Source: Brachybacterium muris (lineage in GTDB: Bacteria > Actinomycetota > Actinomycetes > Actinomycetales > Dermabacteraceae). Taken from it: a DNA stretch of 64,000 nucleotides. The stretch covers positions 992,001-1,056,000 of the forward strand of contig NZ_JAFBCB010000001.1 in assembly GCF_016907455.1 (NCBI RefSeq). The letters run 5' to 3'. The position numbers and the translations under genes are program-made. This document shows positions 23,677-33,360 of the stretch, piece by piece. Position 1 is the first letter of the stretch. Each line of letters begins with the position of its first letter. Under the pieces are notes generated by a model. The model did no database searches. It was not told the DNA's origin and was given only the letters and a program-made list of their open reading frames with translations.

Positions 23677-25235
23677 CGGACACCTCCGGCGTAGTAGTCG
23701 GCGCCACGGACGTATCCGCCGTCTTCCGCGGGTTCCTCGCGGGGTGGACGCAGGGCGGCGACCTTGTCCTGCCCGGTGGCCAAGATCGGGTGCAGATGCG
23801 CATAGCGCGGTGAACGGACCCGTCCCGTCAGCGCGAGTGCGCAGGCCGCCTCGACCCGATCTACGGAGAAGCGGCGAGAGAGCCGTAGCACCGCCAACGC
23901 GGGATCCAGGCCCTGTTCCACGATCGGCACGGACTCGAAGATCCGCTGGATCACGATCACCGTGGCCGGCCCGACCCGATCTGCCCACGCCCGCACCCTC
24001 TGCGCGTCCCAGGCCTGGAAACGCTCGCCCGCAGGTAGGTCCGCGTCGTTGGTGCGGTACTCATTGCTCGCGGTCTCCGGGAGCAGCAGGTGACTGGTCA
24101 GTCGCTGGCTGCCCTGATAGATCTCCAGCGTCCGGGCCGTGATGCGCAGATCGACCTTCGCGCCGATGTGCGCGAACGGCGCGGAGTAGAAGTTCCGCGC
24201 GAACGTGACGTGCCCGTTCCTGCCCACTCGTCGTCCGTAGTGCCATGTCGAGATCTCGTAGGGCACCGCCGGCAGCGGCGTCAGCAGCGGCCGCTCCTCC
24301 GCGTCGAACACGCTGGCGCGGGATCCGGGCCGCTTCTGGAACGGCTCCGCGTTATAGGCCTCCATCCGCTGCCCGATGGCGGCTGCAAGTTCGGGCAGGG
24401 ACGTGAATCGCTGATCCCGCAGCCCGGCGATGACCCAGGTCGCGACGTGCGCGACGGTGTTCTCCACGCTCGCCTTGTCTTTCGGTTTCCGCACCCTCCC
24501 CGGGAGCACCGCCGCCGAGTAATGCGCTGCCATCTCGCGATACGCATCGTTCAGGACGATCTCGCCCTCGCGGGGGTGCTTCACCACACCGGTCTTGAGG
24601 TTGTCCGGAACGATCCTCGGGACCGTCCCGCCCAGCGCCTCGAACATCGCTACGTGCGCTCGCAGCCAGGACTCCTGGCGCATATCCAGCGCCGGGAAGC
24701 AGAACGCGTAACGAGAAAAAGGCAGGCAGGCAACGAACAAGAACACCTTCGAGACCTCGCCGGTGACCGGATCGGCCAGCTCCATCGTGGGGCCGGACCA
24801 GTCGACCTCCACGCTCTGGCCGGCCTTGTGACCGACTCTCGAAGCGGCACCGGTGACCATGACGTGGTGCTGGTAGGTGCGGCAAAACCGGTCATACCCC
24901 ATCGCCGGATCCCCAGCCGCCGTGGTCGCGTCGAAGTACTCGCCGTGCAACAGCTTCAGCGTCACGCCGACCCTGGCCATCTCTCGATGGACCTGTTCCC
25001 AGTCCGGCTGTGCGAACACGCTCTCGTGCTCGCCCCGGCCCGGGAACAACCGGGCATACACCTGCTCATCGGCGACGTCCGCGATATCGCCCCACCCGAT
25101 CCCTGCAGCGTCAGCGGCCTCGAACACCGCCCTCACGGACTTGCGGGACATGCCCTGCGAGGACGAAATCGCTCGCCCCGACAGACCTTCTGCGCGCAGC
25201 TGGAGCACCAGCTTCGCCCTGATCTTCCGTACCAT
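23673..25235 (-). CDS. istA: IstA transposase (IS21 copy B)
   Basis: It encodes the same 520-residue DDE transposase as copy A, with all three catalytic residues and the same start-site hairpin upstream. Confidence 0.95.
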   Translation of the reverse strand: MVRKIRAKLVLQLRAEGLSGRAISSSQGMSRKSVRAVFEAADAAGIGWGDIADVADEQVYARLFPGRGEHESVFAQPDWEQVHREMARVGVTLKLLHGEYFDATTAAGDPAMGYDRFCRTYQHHVMVTGAASRVGHKAGQSVEVDWSGPTMELADPVTGEVSKVFLFVACLPFSRYAFCFPALDMRQESWLRAHVAMFEALGGTVPRIVPDNLKTGVVKHPREGEIVLNDAYREMAAHYSAAVLPGRVRKPKDKASVENTVAHVATWVIAGLRDQRFTSLPELAAAIGQRMEAYNAEPFQKRPGSRASVFDAEERPLLTPLPAVPYEISTWHYGRRVGRNGHVTFARNFYSAPFAHIGAKVDLRITARTLEIYQGSQRLTSHLLLPETASNEYRTNDADLPAGERFQAWDAQRVRAWADRVGPATVIVIQRIFESVPIVEQGLDPALAVLRLSRRFSVDRVEAACALALTGRVRSPRYAHLHPILATGQDKVAALRPPREEPAEDGGYVRGADYYAGGVR

Positions 25236-26019
25236 TCCAGATTGCTCCTTCCGCCGCGTGCCCTATACACACGGCGGAAGGAGCGTAGACAGAGCGGCCC
25301 CAACGACACCACTGGTGGTCCCGAACGACGCCACCGCTACGGCAGCGACGTGGCACCCGAACCCTCGATCAGCGGACCCCAGCGAGGCGAATATTCACCA
25401 GATCGCTTGGCGCAGCGCAAGGGCGGTGTTCATCGCCGACGGTGCGCCCAGGAAGACTGTGTAGCCGCAGACCGCCCGGGAGCAGTCGTCGAGGATCGTT
25501 GTCAGCCATGGCCGTGCGGGCTTGCCGTCGGTGCCCACCACCAGGATGTCGAGCATGGTGTGATCGGATTGCCACATCGCGTTGGGCAGCTCTGCTTGCC
25601 GGCGGAGTACCAGCTCGTGCTTGTCGCGGTAGGACGCTGCGCCCTCCAGGGCGAGGGTGACCATGCCGGGATCCAGGGTCCGCACGATGTCCCACACCAC
25701 GGAGTAGGAGGGGACCGGCCACCTCCGGGCGGCGCAGATGCCGGTGACTTTGCGATGGATCGTGGCGATGGCCGGCCGCGGCTTGCTCAGTGCCAGGCCC
25801 TCGATCAGGTCGACGAGGTCGGGCGGAAGGCGGCGGGAGCCGGCGTCCGCTCGTGAGGCTGTCTCCAGTCCGGCGTAGCCGTCGGCGCGGTAGCGGGCGT
25901 GCCAGCGCTCCAGGGTCCGCAGCCCTACATCGGTCTCGCGAGCTAAGCGCGCGAGGGGCACCTGGTCCTCGACGTGGAGCCTGAGGATTCGCCACCGCGC
26001 TCGAGCGTCCACGACGCAC

Positions 26020-26616
26020 CTACTGCAAGGCGTTCTCGCGCCCGCGCTCGGCGCGCTGAAGGGCGCGGTAGACCGTGGAGCGGCCCACGCTGAACAGCTC
26101 GGCCAGCTCGCCCACGGTGTGCTCGTCGGCAGCATGTAGCTGGACGAGGTGAGCTTCTTGCCGGGGGGTGAGTTTCGGTGACTTCCCGCGCAGCCGGCCC
26201 TTGGCCTTGGCGACCTTCATCCCCTCGCGGGTGCGGGCACGGATGAGGTCGGCTTCGAACTCGGCGACCATCGCCAGCACGTTGAACAACAGTTTCCCCA
26301 TCGGGTCGGTCGGGTCGTACACCGATCCGGCGAAGCTCAGCTTCACTTCCCGCGCCGCGAGGTCGTCGGCGATCTGGTGGGCATCACGGACTGAACGCGC
26401 CAGCCGATCGAGCTTGGTGACCACGAACGTATCGCCGTCCCGACAGGCAGCCAGCGCCTGCCGCAGGCCCTCACGGTCGGCGTTGCGGCCCGTGAGCCCG
26501 TGATCGACGTAGATGCGCTTGGGATCGACGCCGAACGCCGCGAGTCCGTCACGCTGCGCGGTCAGGTCCTGCTCGTCGGTGGAGACTCGGGCATAGCCGA
26601 CCTTCAAGGGGGACAT
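26020..26616 (-). CDS. Serine recombinase / resolvase of the Tni-like transposon
   Basis: The product has 198 residues of the small Tn3/TniR resolvase type. The catalytic serine is in GYARVSTDEQ (about residue 12), with arginines in LDRLARSVRD and RARTREGM. The C-terminal helix-turn-helix is TVGELAELFSVGRSTVYRAL. It resolves cointegrates formed by the adjacent transposase. It lies 7 bp upstream of the tniA-like gene on the same strand, the standard order for this transposon type. Candidate binding repeats lie just upstream. Confidence 0.93.
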   Translation of the reverse strand: MSPLKVGYARVSTDEQDLTAQRDGLAAFGVDPKRIYVDHGLTGRNADREGLRQALAACRDGDTFVVTKLDRLARSVRDAHQIADDLAAREVKLSFAGSVYDPTDPMGKLLFNVLAMVAEFEADLIRARTREGMKVAKAKGRLRGKSPKLTPRQEAHLVQLHAADEHTVGELAELFSVGRSTVYRALQRAERGRENALQ

Positions 26617-26643
26617 GCTCCCCAGTGCGTCATATAGCCTCCC

Positions 26644-26733
26644 TTCACCGGACAGTTCACCGGACGGGTCTTACGGGACAGCCCGCCAGGCGTGCCGTCG
26701 TTCCTCTCGATAAGTAGCGGTGGTGTCCGGTGA
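26644..26733. repeat. Repeats upstream of the resolvase gene (candidate res site)
   Basis: TTCACCGGAC occurs at 26644-26653 and 26656-26665 in direct orientation, and the inverted GTCCGGTGA lies at 26725-26733. Paired direct and inverted motifs just upstream of a serine resolvase gene fit a res site or transposon-end binding sites. Which of the two is not decided by the sequence. Confidence 0.4.
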
Positions 26734-26781
26734 GGGTTCCCCTTACGGGCATGCGATCTGGGCTGACGCCTGTGACCGAGT

Positions 26782-26807
26782 GTTCAGTGCGCGTTGTATA
26801 GTTCAGT
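26782..26807 (+). promoter_or_regulatory. Operator/promoter region of cmtR-cadD
   Basis: The heptamer GTTCAGT is repeated at 26782-26788 and 26801-26807, flanking a -10-like TATAGT that overlaps the second copy. The cmtR ATG follows 2 bp later, so the transcript may be leaderless. The repeats are the likely CmtR binding site, giving autorepression relieved by Cd(II) or Pb(II). Confidence 0.45.
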
Positions 26808-26809
26808 CC

Positions 26810-27169
26810 ATGCTGACTATTGCTTCGCGTCTCGACGTGATGAACCGCCTGGGTCGTGCACTGGCCGACCCCACTCGATCCCGGATCATCTTGACCCTGC
26901 TCAACCATCCCGCTTACCCGGCGGAACTGGCCCGAGATCTGGACCTGACACGCCCGAACGTGTCCAACCACCTGGCATGCCTGCGCGATTGCGGGATCGT
27001 CGTCTCCGAGCCCGAGGGTCGTCGGACACGATATGAGATCGCCGATTCGCACCTGGCGCAGGCGCTGACGGCACTGGTCGATGCCACCCTGGCAGTGGAC
27101 GAAGACGCCCCGTGCATCGATCCCGCCTGCTCGCTTCCCGGATGCGACGCAGCTGGGGAGGGCGCATGA
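26810..27169 (+). CDS. cmtR: CmtR-type ArsR-family cadmium/lead sensor repressor
   Basis: The product has 119 residues with a winged-helix ArsR fold. Its segment LTRPNVSNHLACLRDCG aligns with mycobacterial CmtR and has the two metal-binding cysteines four residues apart in the recognition helix. A third Cys in DEDAPC near residue 101 matches CmtR Cys102. It also has extra Cys residues in its tail (CSLPGC). It should repress its own operon until cadmium or lead binds. The stop overlaps the cadD start (ATGA), so the two genes are co-translated. Confidence 0.92.
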   Translation: MLTIASRLDVMNRLGRALADPTRSRIILTLLNHPAYPAELARDLDLTRPNVSNHLACLRDCGIVVSEPEGRRTRYEIADSHLAQALTALVDATLAVDEDAPCIDPACSLPGCDAAGEGA

Positions 27170-27768
27170 TCCTCACCTCGGTCTTGCAGGCGATGGGCCT
27201 GTTCGCAGCGACCAACATCGACGACATCATCGTGCTCTCCCTCTTCTTCGCGCGAGGGGCAGGCCAGCGCGGCACTACCGCCCGCATTCTGGCCGGCCAG
27301 TACCTCGGATTCGCCGGCATCCTCGGTGCCGCGGTCCTGGTGACCATCGGCGCCGGAGCATTCCTGCCCTCGGCAGCCATCCCGTACTTCGGTCTCATCC
27401 CTCTGGGCCTCGGCCTCTGGGCCGCATGGCAGGCCTGGCGCGGAGACGATGACGACGATGACGACGAGGCCAAGGTTGCCGGCAAGAAGGTCGGCGTGTG
27501 GACAGTCGCAGGCGTCACCCTTGCCAACGGCGGCGACAACATCGGCGTCTACACCCCTGTCTTCCTCAGCGTGGAACCTCTCGCAGTAGTCGCCTACTGC
27601 ATCGTCTTCCTCGCGCTCGTCCCGGTCCTGGTGGCCCTGGCAAAGTTCGTCGCCACCCGCCCCCCGATCGCCGAAGTGCTCGAACGCTGGGAGCACATCC
27701 TCTTCCCCATCGTTCTCATCGGCCTCGGCATCGTGATCCTCGTCAGCGGCGGAGCCTTCGGACTCTGA
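27166..27768 (+). CDS. cadD: CadD-family cadmium resistance transporter
   Basis: The product has 200 residues with about five membrane helices and CadD hallmarks: ATNIDDIIVLSLFF near the N-terminus and NGGDNIGVYTPVF in the middle. A cytoplasmic loop carries seven consecutive acidic residues (DDDDDDDE), possibly for metal binding. It presumably exports Cd(II). With cmtR it forms a two-gene resistance cassette next to a resolvase and a transposase remnant, so it is probably transposon cargo. Confidence 0.92.
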   Translation: MILTSVLQAMGLFAATNIDDIIVLSLFFARGAGQRGTTARILAGQYLGFAGILGAAVLVTIGAGAFLPSAAIPYFGLIPLGLGLWAAWQAWRGDDDDDDDEAKVAGKKVGVWTVAGVTLANGGDNIGVYTPVFLSVEPLAVVAYCIVFLALVPVLVALAKFVATRPPIAEVLERWEHILFPIVLIGLGIVILVSGGAFGL

Positions 27769-28018
27769 CGTAGCGGCAGCGATCCAAACGGCCCCGACCG
27801 GGCGCACCCCTCTCGGTTCAGACCGCGACACCTACCTGCAGCCAGTCCTGCGTGATCGCGGCAACAAGACCGCCACGGAGCGCTGCAAAAACCCCGCCAC
27901 CAAGCGAACGAAGCCACAGCCACGGTTCCCGCTAGGGTCCGAAACGGCACTTCTGGGACAGATCTGTCCCACTCCGGAGACGGACCACCCCAGTGACACA
28001 GTCAGCGGTGCAGCCGCG
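27769..28018. other. Gene-free stretch with an 18-bp palindrome, probable transposon edge
   Basis: These 250 bp lie between cadD and the native ykoC-like 3' end. They contain the perfect palindrome TGGGACAGATCTGTCCCA at 27954-27971. One junction between transposon cargo and chromosome must lie here, but no inverted partner could be identified because the other transposon end is missing. I see no gene in it. Confidence 0.5.
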
Positions 28019-29752
28019 TCACCCCACCAGCATCTCCGCCACGAACGGCCACACCAGCAGTAGCACACCGATCCCGATGCCCACCGCGTCCGGCCACCGC
28101 AGGGGGCTGGGCAGGGCCCAGGTGCGGGTGGTGGCGGTCGCGAAGCCGCGGGCGTCCATGGCCAGTGCCTGCTGCTCCGCGCCCCGCAGCGCATCGACCA
28201 GCAGGGCGAGGGTGGCACCGGCCAGCAGCCGCGGCGAGGCGGGGGAGCCCAGGCCCCGCAGCACCCTGTTCTGCGTGATGATCTCCCACTGCCGGCCCAG
28301 GTGGCCGGCCCGCACCAGGCCCGCCACGGAGGCTGCGATGGGCCGGGCGGGCAGGCGCAGCTTCCCGCCCAGGGCATCACCCAGAGCGGTGACGTCCACC
28401 GAACCCAGCGCCAGCACACCCGGGGCGACGAATGCGATGATGCGTGCGGCCTCCTTCGCGCCCAGCAGCCACGCCTCCGTGGACAGCGACGGCGCGTCCC
28501 CCAGGAACGCCGTGGTCCACGCGAGCCCCGCCGCGGACAGCAGGATCGGTGCCAGGCGCAGCAGCCCACCGCCGAGGGTACGGATCGCCAGTGGTGCCAG
28601 CAGCACCGTGGGGAGCAGGGCCAGCAGGCCGCCCTGCCAGGTGTCCACTGCGAAGGAGCCGATCGCGGCGAGGATCCCGATCAGGCTCAGCACCAGCGGG
28701 TTCAAGGCGTCGGCCGGGATCCACCGGGCCCGCGGCACGGGGCCGATCCGGCGGTCCGGGGTGCGATCCGACGTGTGGGCCGGGGCGCCGTCGGGATCAG
28801 GTGCCGCCTGCCCCGCCAGGTCGAGACGGGCATCGGCCCGCTCGATCAGCACCGGGTCATGGGTGGCGACCAGCACCGCCCGCCCCTCCGCGCGAGCCCG
28901 GTCCAGCAGGGTGAGCACGGCTTCGCGTCGGCGTGCATCCAGGCCCACGGTGGGCTCGTCCAGCACCAGCAGATCGGGTTGCTGGGCGAGAGCCGCGATG
29001 ATGGCGAGCCGCCGCTGCTCCCCACCGGAGAGGGTGTACGGGTTCGCCTCGGCCAGGTGCGCGAGGCCGGCGTCCTCCAGCAGGTGCTCGGCCAGGGCGT
29101 CGTCAGTGGCCCAGGGGGAGGCGGTGACCTCCTGCCGCACGGTGGGGGCGACGAAGGAGTGCTCCGGGTTCTGCGGAACCGAGGCGATCCGCTCCCTCTC
29201 CGGCAGTGCCACCTGCCCGGCGGCTGGCTTCTTCAGCCCCAGCACCACCTGCAGCAGGGTCGTCTTCCCCGCTCCGCTGGGGCCGGTCAGTGCCGTCATG
29301 GTGCCGCCGTGCAGCGCCAGGTCCATCCCGCGCAGCAGGGGTGGCTCCGTTCCTCGGCCCCGCCGCCGACCGGGCCGGCGCACATCGACCCCGGCAAGGC
29401 TCGCGACCACGGGACCTGGCTCGGTGGCCTTGCGCGGTACGGGCCCGTCCGCGGCCTGGCCCGCGACAGAGACGCCCGCGTCGATCAGCAGACGCGGGTC
29501 CTCCGTCAGCAGCTGCTCGGGGTCGCCGTCGGCGAGGATCGTGGCCTGCTCACCGAGCACCACCAGGCGGTCCACGTGCGGCAGCCACGCTGAATATTCG
29601 CCTCGCTGGGGTCCGCTGATCGAGGGTTCGGGTGCCACGTCGCTGCCGTAGCGGTGGCGTCGTTCGGGACCACCAGTGGTGTCGTTGGGGCCGCTCTGTC
29701 TACGCTCCTTCCGCCGTGTGTATAGGGCACGCGGCGGAAGGAGCAATCTGGA

Positions 29753-31315
29753 ATGGTACGGAAGATCAGGGCGAAGCTGGTGCTCCAGCTGCGCGCAGAA
29801 GGTCTGTCGGGGCGAGCGATTTCGTCCTCGCAGGGCATGTCCCGCAAGTCCGTGAGGGCGGTGTTCGAGGCCGCTGACGCTGCAGGGATCGGGTGGGGCG
29901 ATATCGCGGACGTCGCCGATGAGCAGGTGTATGCCCGGTTGTTCCCGGGCCGGGGCGAGCACGAGAGCGTGTTCGCACAGCCGGACTGGGAACAGGTCCA
30001 TCGAGAGATGGCCAGGGTCGGCGTGACGCTGAAGCTGTTGCACGGCGAGTACTTCGACGCGACCACGGCGGCTGGGGATCCGGCGATGGGGTATGACCGG
30101 TTTTGCCGCACCTACCAGCACCACGTCATGGTCACCGGTGCCGCTTCGAGAGTCGGTCACAAGGCCGGCCAGAGCGTGGAGGTCGACTGGTCCGGCCCCA
30201 CGATGGAGCTGGCCGATCCGGTCACCGGCGAGGTCTCGAAGGTGTTCTTGTTCGTTGCCTGCCTGCCTTTTTCTCGTTACGCGTTCTGCTTCCCGGCGCT
30301 GGATATGCGCCAGGAGTCCTGGCTGCGAGCGCACGTAGCGATGTTCGAGGCGCTGGGCGGGACGGTCCCGAGGATCGTTCCGGACAACCTCAAGACCGGT
30401 GTGGTGAAGCACCCCCGCGAGGGCGAGATCGTCCTGAACGATGCGTATCGCGAGATGGCAGCGCATTACTCGGCGGCGGTGCTCCCGGGGAGGGTGCGGA
30501 AACCGAAAGACAAGGCGAGCGTGGAGAACACCGTCGCGCACGTCGCGACCTGGGTCATCGCCGGGCTGCGGGATCAGCGATTCACGTCCCTGCCCGAACT
30601 TGCAGCCGCCATCGGGCAGCGGATGGAGGCCTATAACGCGGAGCCGTTCCAGAAGCGGCCCGGATCCCGCGCCAGCGTGTTCGACGCGGAGGAGCGGCCG
30701 CTGCTGACGCCGCTGCCGGCGGTGCCCTACGAGATCTCGACATGGCACTACGGACGACGAGTGGGCAGGAACGGGCACGTCACGTTCGCGCGGAACTTCT
30801 ACTCCGCGCCGTTCGCGCACATCGGCGCGAAGGTCGATCTGCGCATCACGGCCCGGACGCTGGAGATCTATCAGGGCAGCCAGCGACTGACCAGTCACCT
30901 GCTGCTCCCGGAGACCGCGAGCAATGAGTACCGCACCAACGACGCGGACCTACCTGCGGGCGAGCGTTTCCAGGCCTGGGACGCGCAGAGGGTGCGGGCG
31001 TGGGCAGATCGGGTCGGGCCGGCCACGGTGATCGTGATCCAGCGGATCTTCGAGTCCGTGCCGATCGTGGAACAGGGCCTGGATCCCGCGTTGGCGGTGC
31101 TACGGCTCTCTCGCCGCTTCTCCGTAGATCGGGTCGAGGCGGCCTGCGCACTCGCGCTGACGGGACGGGTCCGTTCACCGCGCTATGCGCATCTGCACCC
31201 GATCTTGGCCACCGGGCAGGACAAGGTCGCCGCCCTGCGTCCACCCCGCGAGGAACCCGCGGAAGACGGCGGATACGTCCGTGGCGCCGACTACTACGCC
31301 GGAGGTGTCCGGTGA
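29753..31315 (+). CDS. istA: IstA transposase (IS21 copy C)
   Basis: It encodes the same 520-residue protein as the other copies, with an intact DDE triad. Confidence 0.95.
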   Translation: MVRKIRAKLVLQLRAEGLSGRAISSSQGMSRKSVRAVFEAADAAGIGWGDIADVADEQVYARLFPGRGEHESVFAQPDWEQVHREMARVGVTLKLLHGEYFDATTAAGDPAMGYDRFCRTYQHHVMVTGAASRVGHKAGQSVEVDWSGPTMELADPVTGEVSKVFLFVACLPFSRYAFCFPALDMRQESWLRAHVAMFEALGGTVPRIVPDNLKTGVVKHPREGEIVLNDAYREMAAHYSAAVLPGRVRKPKDKASVENTVAHVATWVIAGLRDQRFTSLPELAAAIGQRMEAYNAEPFQKRPGSRASVFDAEERPLLTPLPAVPYEISTWHYGRRVGRNGHVTFARNFYSAPFAHIGAKVDLRITARTLEIYQGSQRLTSHLLLPETASNEYRTNDADLPAGERFQAWDAQRVRAWADRVGPATVIVIQRIFESVPIVEQGLDPALAVLRLSRRFSVDRVEAACALALTGRVRSPRYAHLHPILATGQDKVAALRPPREEPAEDGGYVRGADYYAGGVR

Positions 31316-32058
31316 GCGTGATCGATAACGACACGAAGCGGAAGCTGCGCGAGATGGGCGCGACCGCGCTGCTGGACGCGATCGATGCCCAGGATGAGGC
31401 TCACGTGCTGGGGATGTCGTTCCAGGAACGGCTCCAGCTGATCGTGGACGAGGCGCATTCCATCTTCAATCATGGAAAGGTCGAGGGTCTGATCCGCCGG
31501 GCGGGGCTGCGTTATCCCGGAGCGGACCTGCGGCGGCTGGATCTGGTCGAGGAACGGGGACTGAACCGGAACGTGATCGCGCAACTGGCAACCTGCTCCT
31601 TCATCCAGCGGCAACAGAACGTGGTCTTCCAGGGCTTCACCGGCTCAGGGAAGTCCTACCTCGGCTGCGCGCTGGCGAAGCAGGCCTGCCAGCACCGGCT
31701 CCGAGCCCACTACATCCGAATGCCCGACCTCGAAGAGGCCTGGGCCCTGGCAAAGGACAAGCCGCAGGGCCAGACGAAGTTCCTGCGGAAGTACTCCACG
31801 TTCTCGCTGCTGGTGATCGACGAGTGGCTGCTGGACCATCCTGACGAGGGAATGCGTTCGATGCTGCTGGAACTGCTCGAGCGCCGCTATGACACCGGCT
31901 CGACCGTGTTCTGCACCCAGTACCCGAAGAAGGACTGGCACGCCCGGCTCGGTGGAGCAGTCCACGCCGATGCGATCATGGACCGCATCGTGCACAACAC
32001 AATCTGGATCGACACCGGCGACAGGAACATGCGAGAACACACCGCACTGCCCCAGTGA
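31312..32058 (+). CDS. istB: IstB helper ATPase (IS21 copy C)
   Basis: It encodes the same 248-residue protein as the other copies; the GTG start overlaps the istA stop. Confidence 0.95.
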   Translation: MSVIDNDTKRKLREMGATALLDAIDAQDEAHVLGMSFQERLQLIVDEAHSIFNHGKVEGLIRRAGLRYPGADLRRLDLVEERGLNRNVIAQLATCSFIQRQQNVVFQGFTGSGKSYLGCALAKQACQHRLRAHYIRMPDLEEAWALAKDKPQGQTKFLRKYSTFSLLVIDEWLLDHPDEGMRSMLLELLERRYDTGSTVFCTQYPKKDWHARLGGAVHADAIMDRIVHNTIWIDTGDRNMREHTALPQ

Positions 32059-32756
32059 CCCGATGCCGGCGGGAGCCAGTGGTCCCCACCGCGGCGGCTA
32101 CTGGCCCCCGTCGGCACGATCGGCGGTCCCCAAGAGCAAGATTCGGTGGCTCCCACGACTACGAATACTCACACGCCTCCAGCCGGTGATCGGCCACCAC
32201 CAGGGTGCGGCCCGCGGAGACCTCCAGGATCGCCTCGCGCACGGCATCGGCCGTGGGACCGTCGAGCATGCTGGTGGGTTCGTCCAGCAGCAGCACGTCC
32301 GGCTCCAGGGCGAGCGCCCCGGCCAGGGCGATCCGCTGCTGCTGCCCGCCGGAGGTGGCCAGGGGCTCACGGCCAGCGTCCACGTCCACCCGGGCGGCAT
32401 CCAGCGCCTCCGCGGCGCGGGTATGGATCTCGGGCCGGGCAAGGGCCGCGTTCTCCGGGCCGAAAGCGGCATCGCGGCCCACCGTCGCCGCCACCATGGC
32501 ATTCGCGGGGTTCTGCAGCAGCAGGCCGCGCTCGCCGGGACGCACCGGTGGATCCGCCTGGCCCTCGAGGTCCCCGGCCTGCTCATCGAGCAGCCCGGCC
32601 AGGGCCCGCAGCACAGTGGACTTGCCGCTGCCGCTGGCCCCGGCCAGCAGCACCGTCTGTCCGGCCGGGATCGTCAGCTCCAGACCGTCCACGGTGCGGT
32701 GGGGCCGCGACAGCGGCCGCCACCGCAGACCGTGCAGGGAGAGTTCCCTCATGCGG

Positions 32757-33353
32757 TCACTTCGCGGGAACCGGGTGCCGGTCCCGCCCGGCCGGCAGCG
32801 AGTCCAGCGCACCGGTGGCTGCCAGGGCCCGAGTGGCGGCCCAGCCCAGCAGGCCGCACAGCACCGCACCGGAAGCGATGAAGAAGGCCAGCATGATGAA
32901 GGAGAAGGACCAGCTCATCTCCTGGTAGTAGGCGAACTTCTCCCAGCCCCACTCCAGGATCGCGGCGAGCACGCCGCCCAGGATCGCGACCGGCAGGGTG
33001 AAGCGGCGGTAGCGGGTCAGCAGGAAGGCAAGCTCCACGCCGCCGCCCTGCATCAGGCCCGAGATCGCGGTGCCCCAGCCCCACTGGCTGCCCAGCAGCA
33101 TCGACAGCACCGCGGCGATCATCTCCGCGCCGAGCGCCGCGCCGGGCTTGCGCACGATCAGCCCGGCCAGCATCGCCGGCAGGAACCAGATCCCCGCCAG
33201 CAGCCCCTCGGCGGGCTTGAAGGCCGTCGTCAGCGGCCCGATCAGGGTGTACAGCTGGCCGTAGCCCAGGAACGCCACCCCGAATGCGACACCGATGGCC
33301 ACGGTGACCAGCAGGTCCACCGTGCGGTAGCGGGTGGTGTGTGAACGGTTCAT
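32757..33353 (-). CDS. ykoE: YkoE-type ECF transporter S component (thiamine/HMP)
   Basis: The product has 198 residues with five or six membrane helices. It aligns by pattern with YkoE, the substrate-binding component for hydroxymethylpyrimidine/thiamine (TVDLLVTVAIGVAFGVAFLG start; GSQWGWGTAISGLMQGGGVELAF centre). The start at 33353 follows GGAAGGAG. A TPP riboswitch precedes it, so expression should fall when thiamine pyrophosphate is plentiful. The next gene, which encodes its ATPase and T component, is broken by IS21, so this subunit is probably idle. Confidence 0.92.
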   Translation of the reverse strand: MNRSHTTRYRTVDLLVTVAIGVAFGVAFLGYGQLYTLIGPLTTAFKPAEGLLAGIWFLPAMLAGLIVRKPGAALGAEMIAAVLSMLLGSQWGWGTAISGLMQGGGVELAFLLTRYRRFTLPVAILGGVLAAILEWGWEKFAYYQEMSWSFSFIMLAFFIASGAVLCGLLGWAATRALAATGALDSLPAGRDRHPVPAK

Positions 33354-33360
33354 CTCCACT

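Larger units (their letters stand above)
22817..25397 (-). mobile_element. IS21-family element, copy B
   Basis: It is 2581 bp in reverse orientation, with the same ends as copy A and a 6-bp target duplication CCAGAT at 22811-22816 and 25398-25403. It interrupts the tniA-like transposase gene between its first and second catalytic Asp codons. Confidence 0.95.
22092..26012 (-). pseudogene. Mu/TniA-type transposase, split by IS21 copy B and truncated
   Basis: The 5' part (26012-25398) starts with GTG, eight codons' distance from the resolvase stop. It encodes two HTH modules (LARLARETDVGLRTLERWHARY) and the first catalytic Asp (WQSDHTMLD). After IS21 copy B the reading continues in frame in 22816-22092 with the second Asp (YVDHGSDFTS) and Glu (GKIERFFGT), then a Mu_transpos_C beta-barrel region. 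Removing IS21 and one 6-bp duplication (CCAGAT) restores one frame. The C-terminus is cut at 22091 by the IS3 right end. Any tniB/tniQ-like partners that would follow are absent. Confidence 0.85.
29591..32171 (+). mobile_element. IS21-family element, copy C
   Basis: It is 2581 bp in forward orientation, with target duplication CACGC at 29586-29590 and 32172-32176. It interrupts the fused ATPase/EcfT gene just after the first ATPase domain. It is in direct orientation to copy A, with the Cd-resistance region between them. Confidence 0.95.
28019..32752 (-). pseudogene. Fused ECF transporter gene (ATPase-ATPase-EcfT; ykoD-ykoC-like), split by IS21 copy C
   Basis: The 5' part (32752-32172) encodes the first ATPase domain (Walker A GASGSGKST, signature TSGGQQQR, Walker B LLLDEPTS). 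The 3' part (29590-28019) encodes a second ATPase domain (GPSGAGKTT, LSGGEQRR, LVLDEPTV) and, without a stop, an EcfT-like membrane domain with several helices. Removing IS21 and one CACGC duplication gives a single 715-residue frame. The protein would energise uptake of thiamine or its HMP precursor with the adjacent YkoE-type S component. As it stands the ATPase subunit is cut after about 190 residues, so uptake should be lost. The ATG lies 4 bp after the ykoE stop. Confidence 0.9.

Noticed and set aside
25398-29590. A composite transposon formed by IS21 copies B and C around cmtR-cadD
   Set aside because: Each copy has its own perfect target duplication, so they inserted separately rather than moving the segment as a unit.
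28019-30898. A 959-codon frame joining IS21 antisense sequence to ATPase-EcfT domains
   Set aside because: The first 440 codons are the reverse strand of istA. The fusion is an artefact of the insertion.
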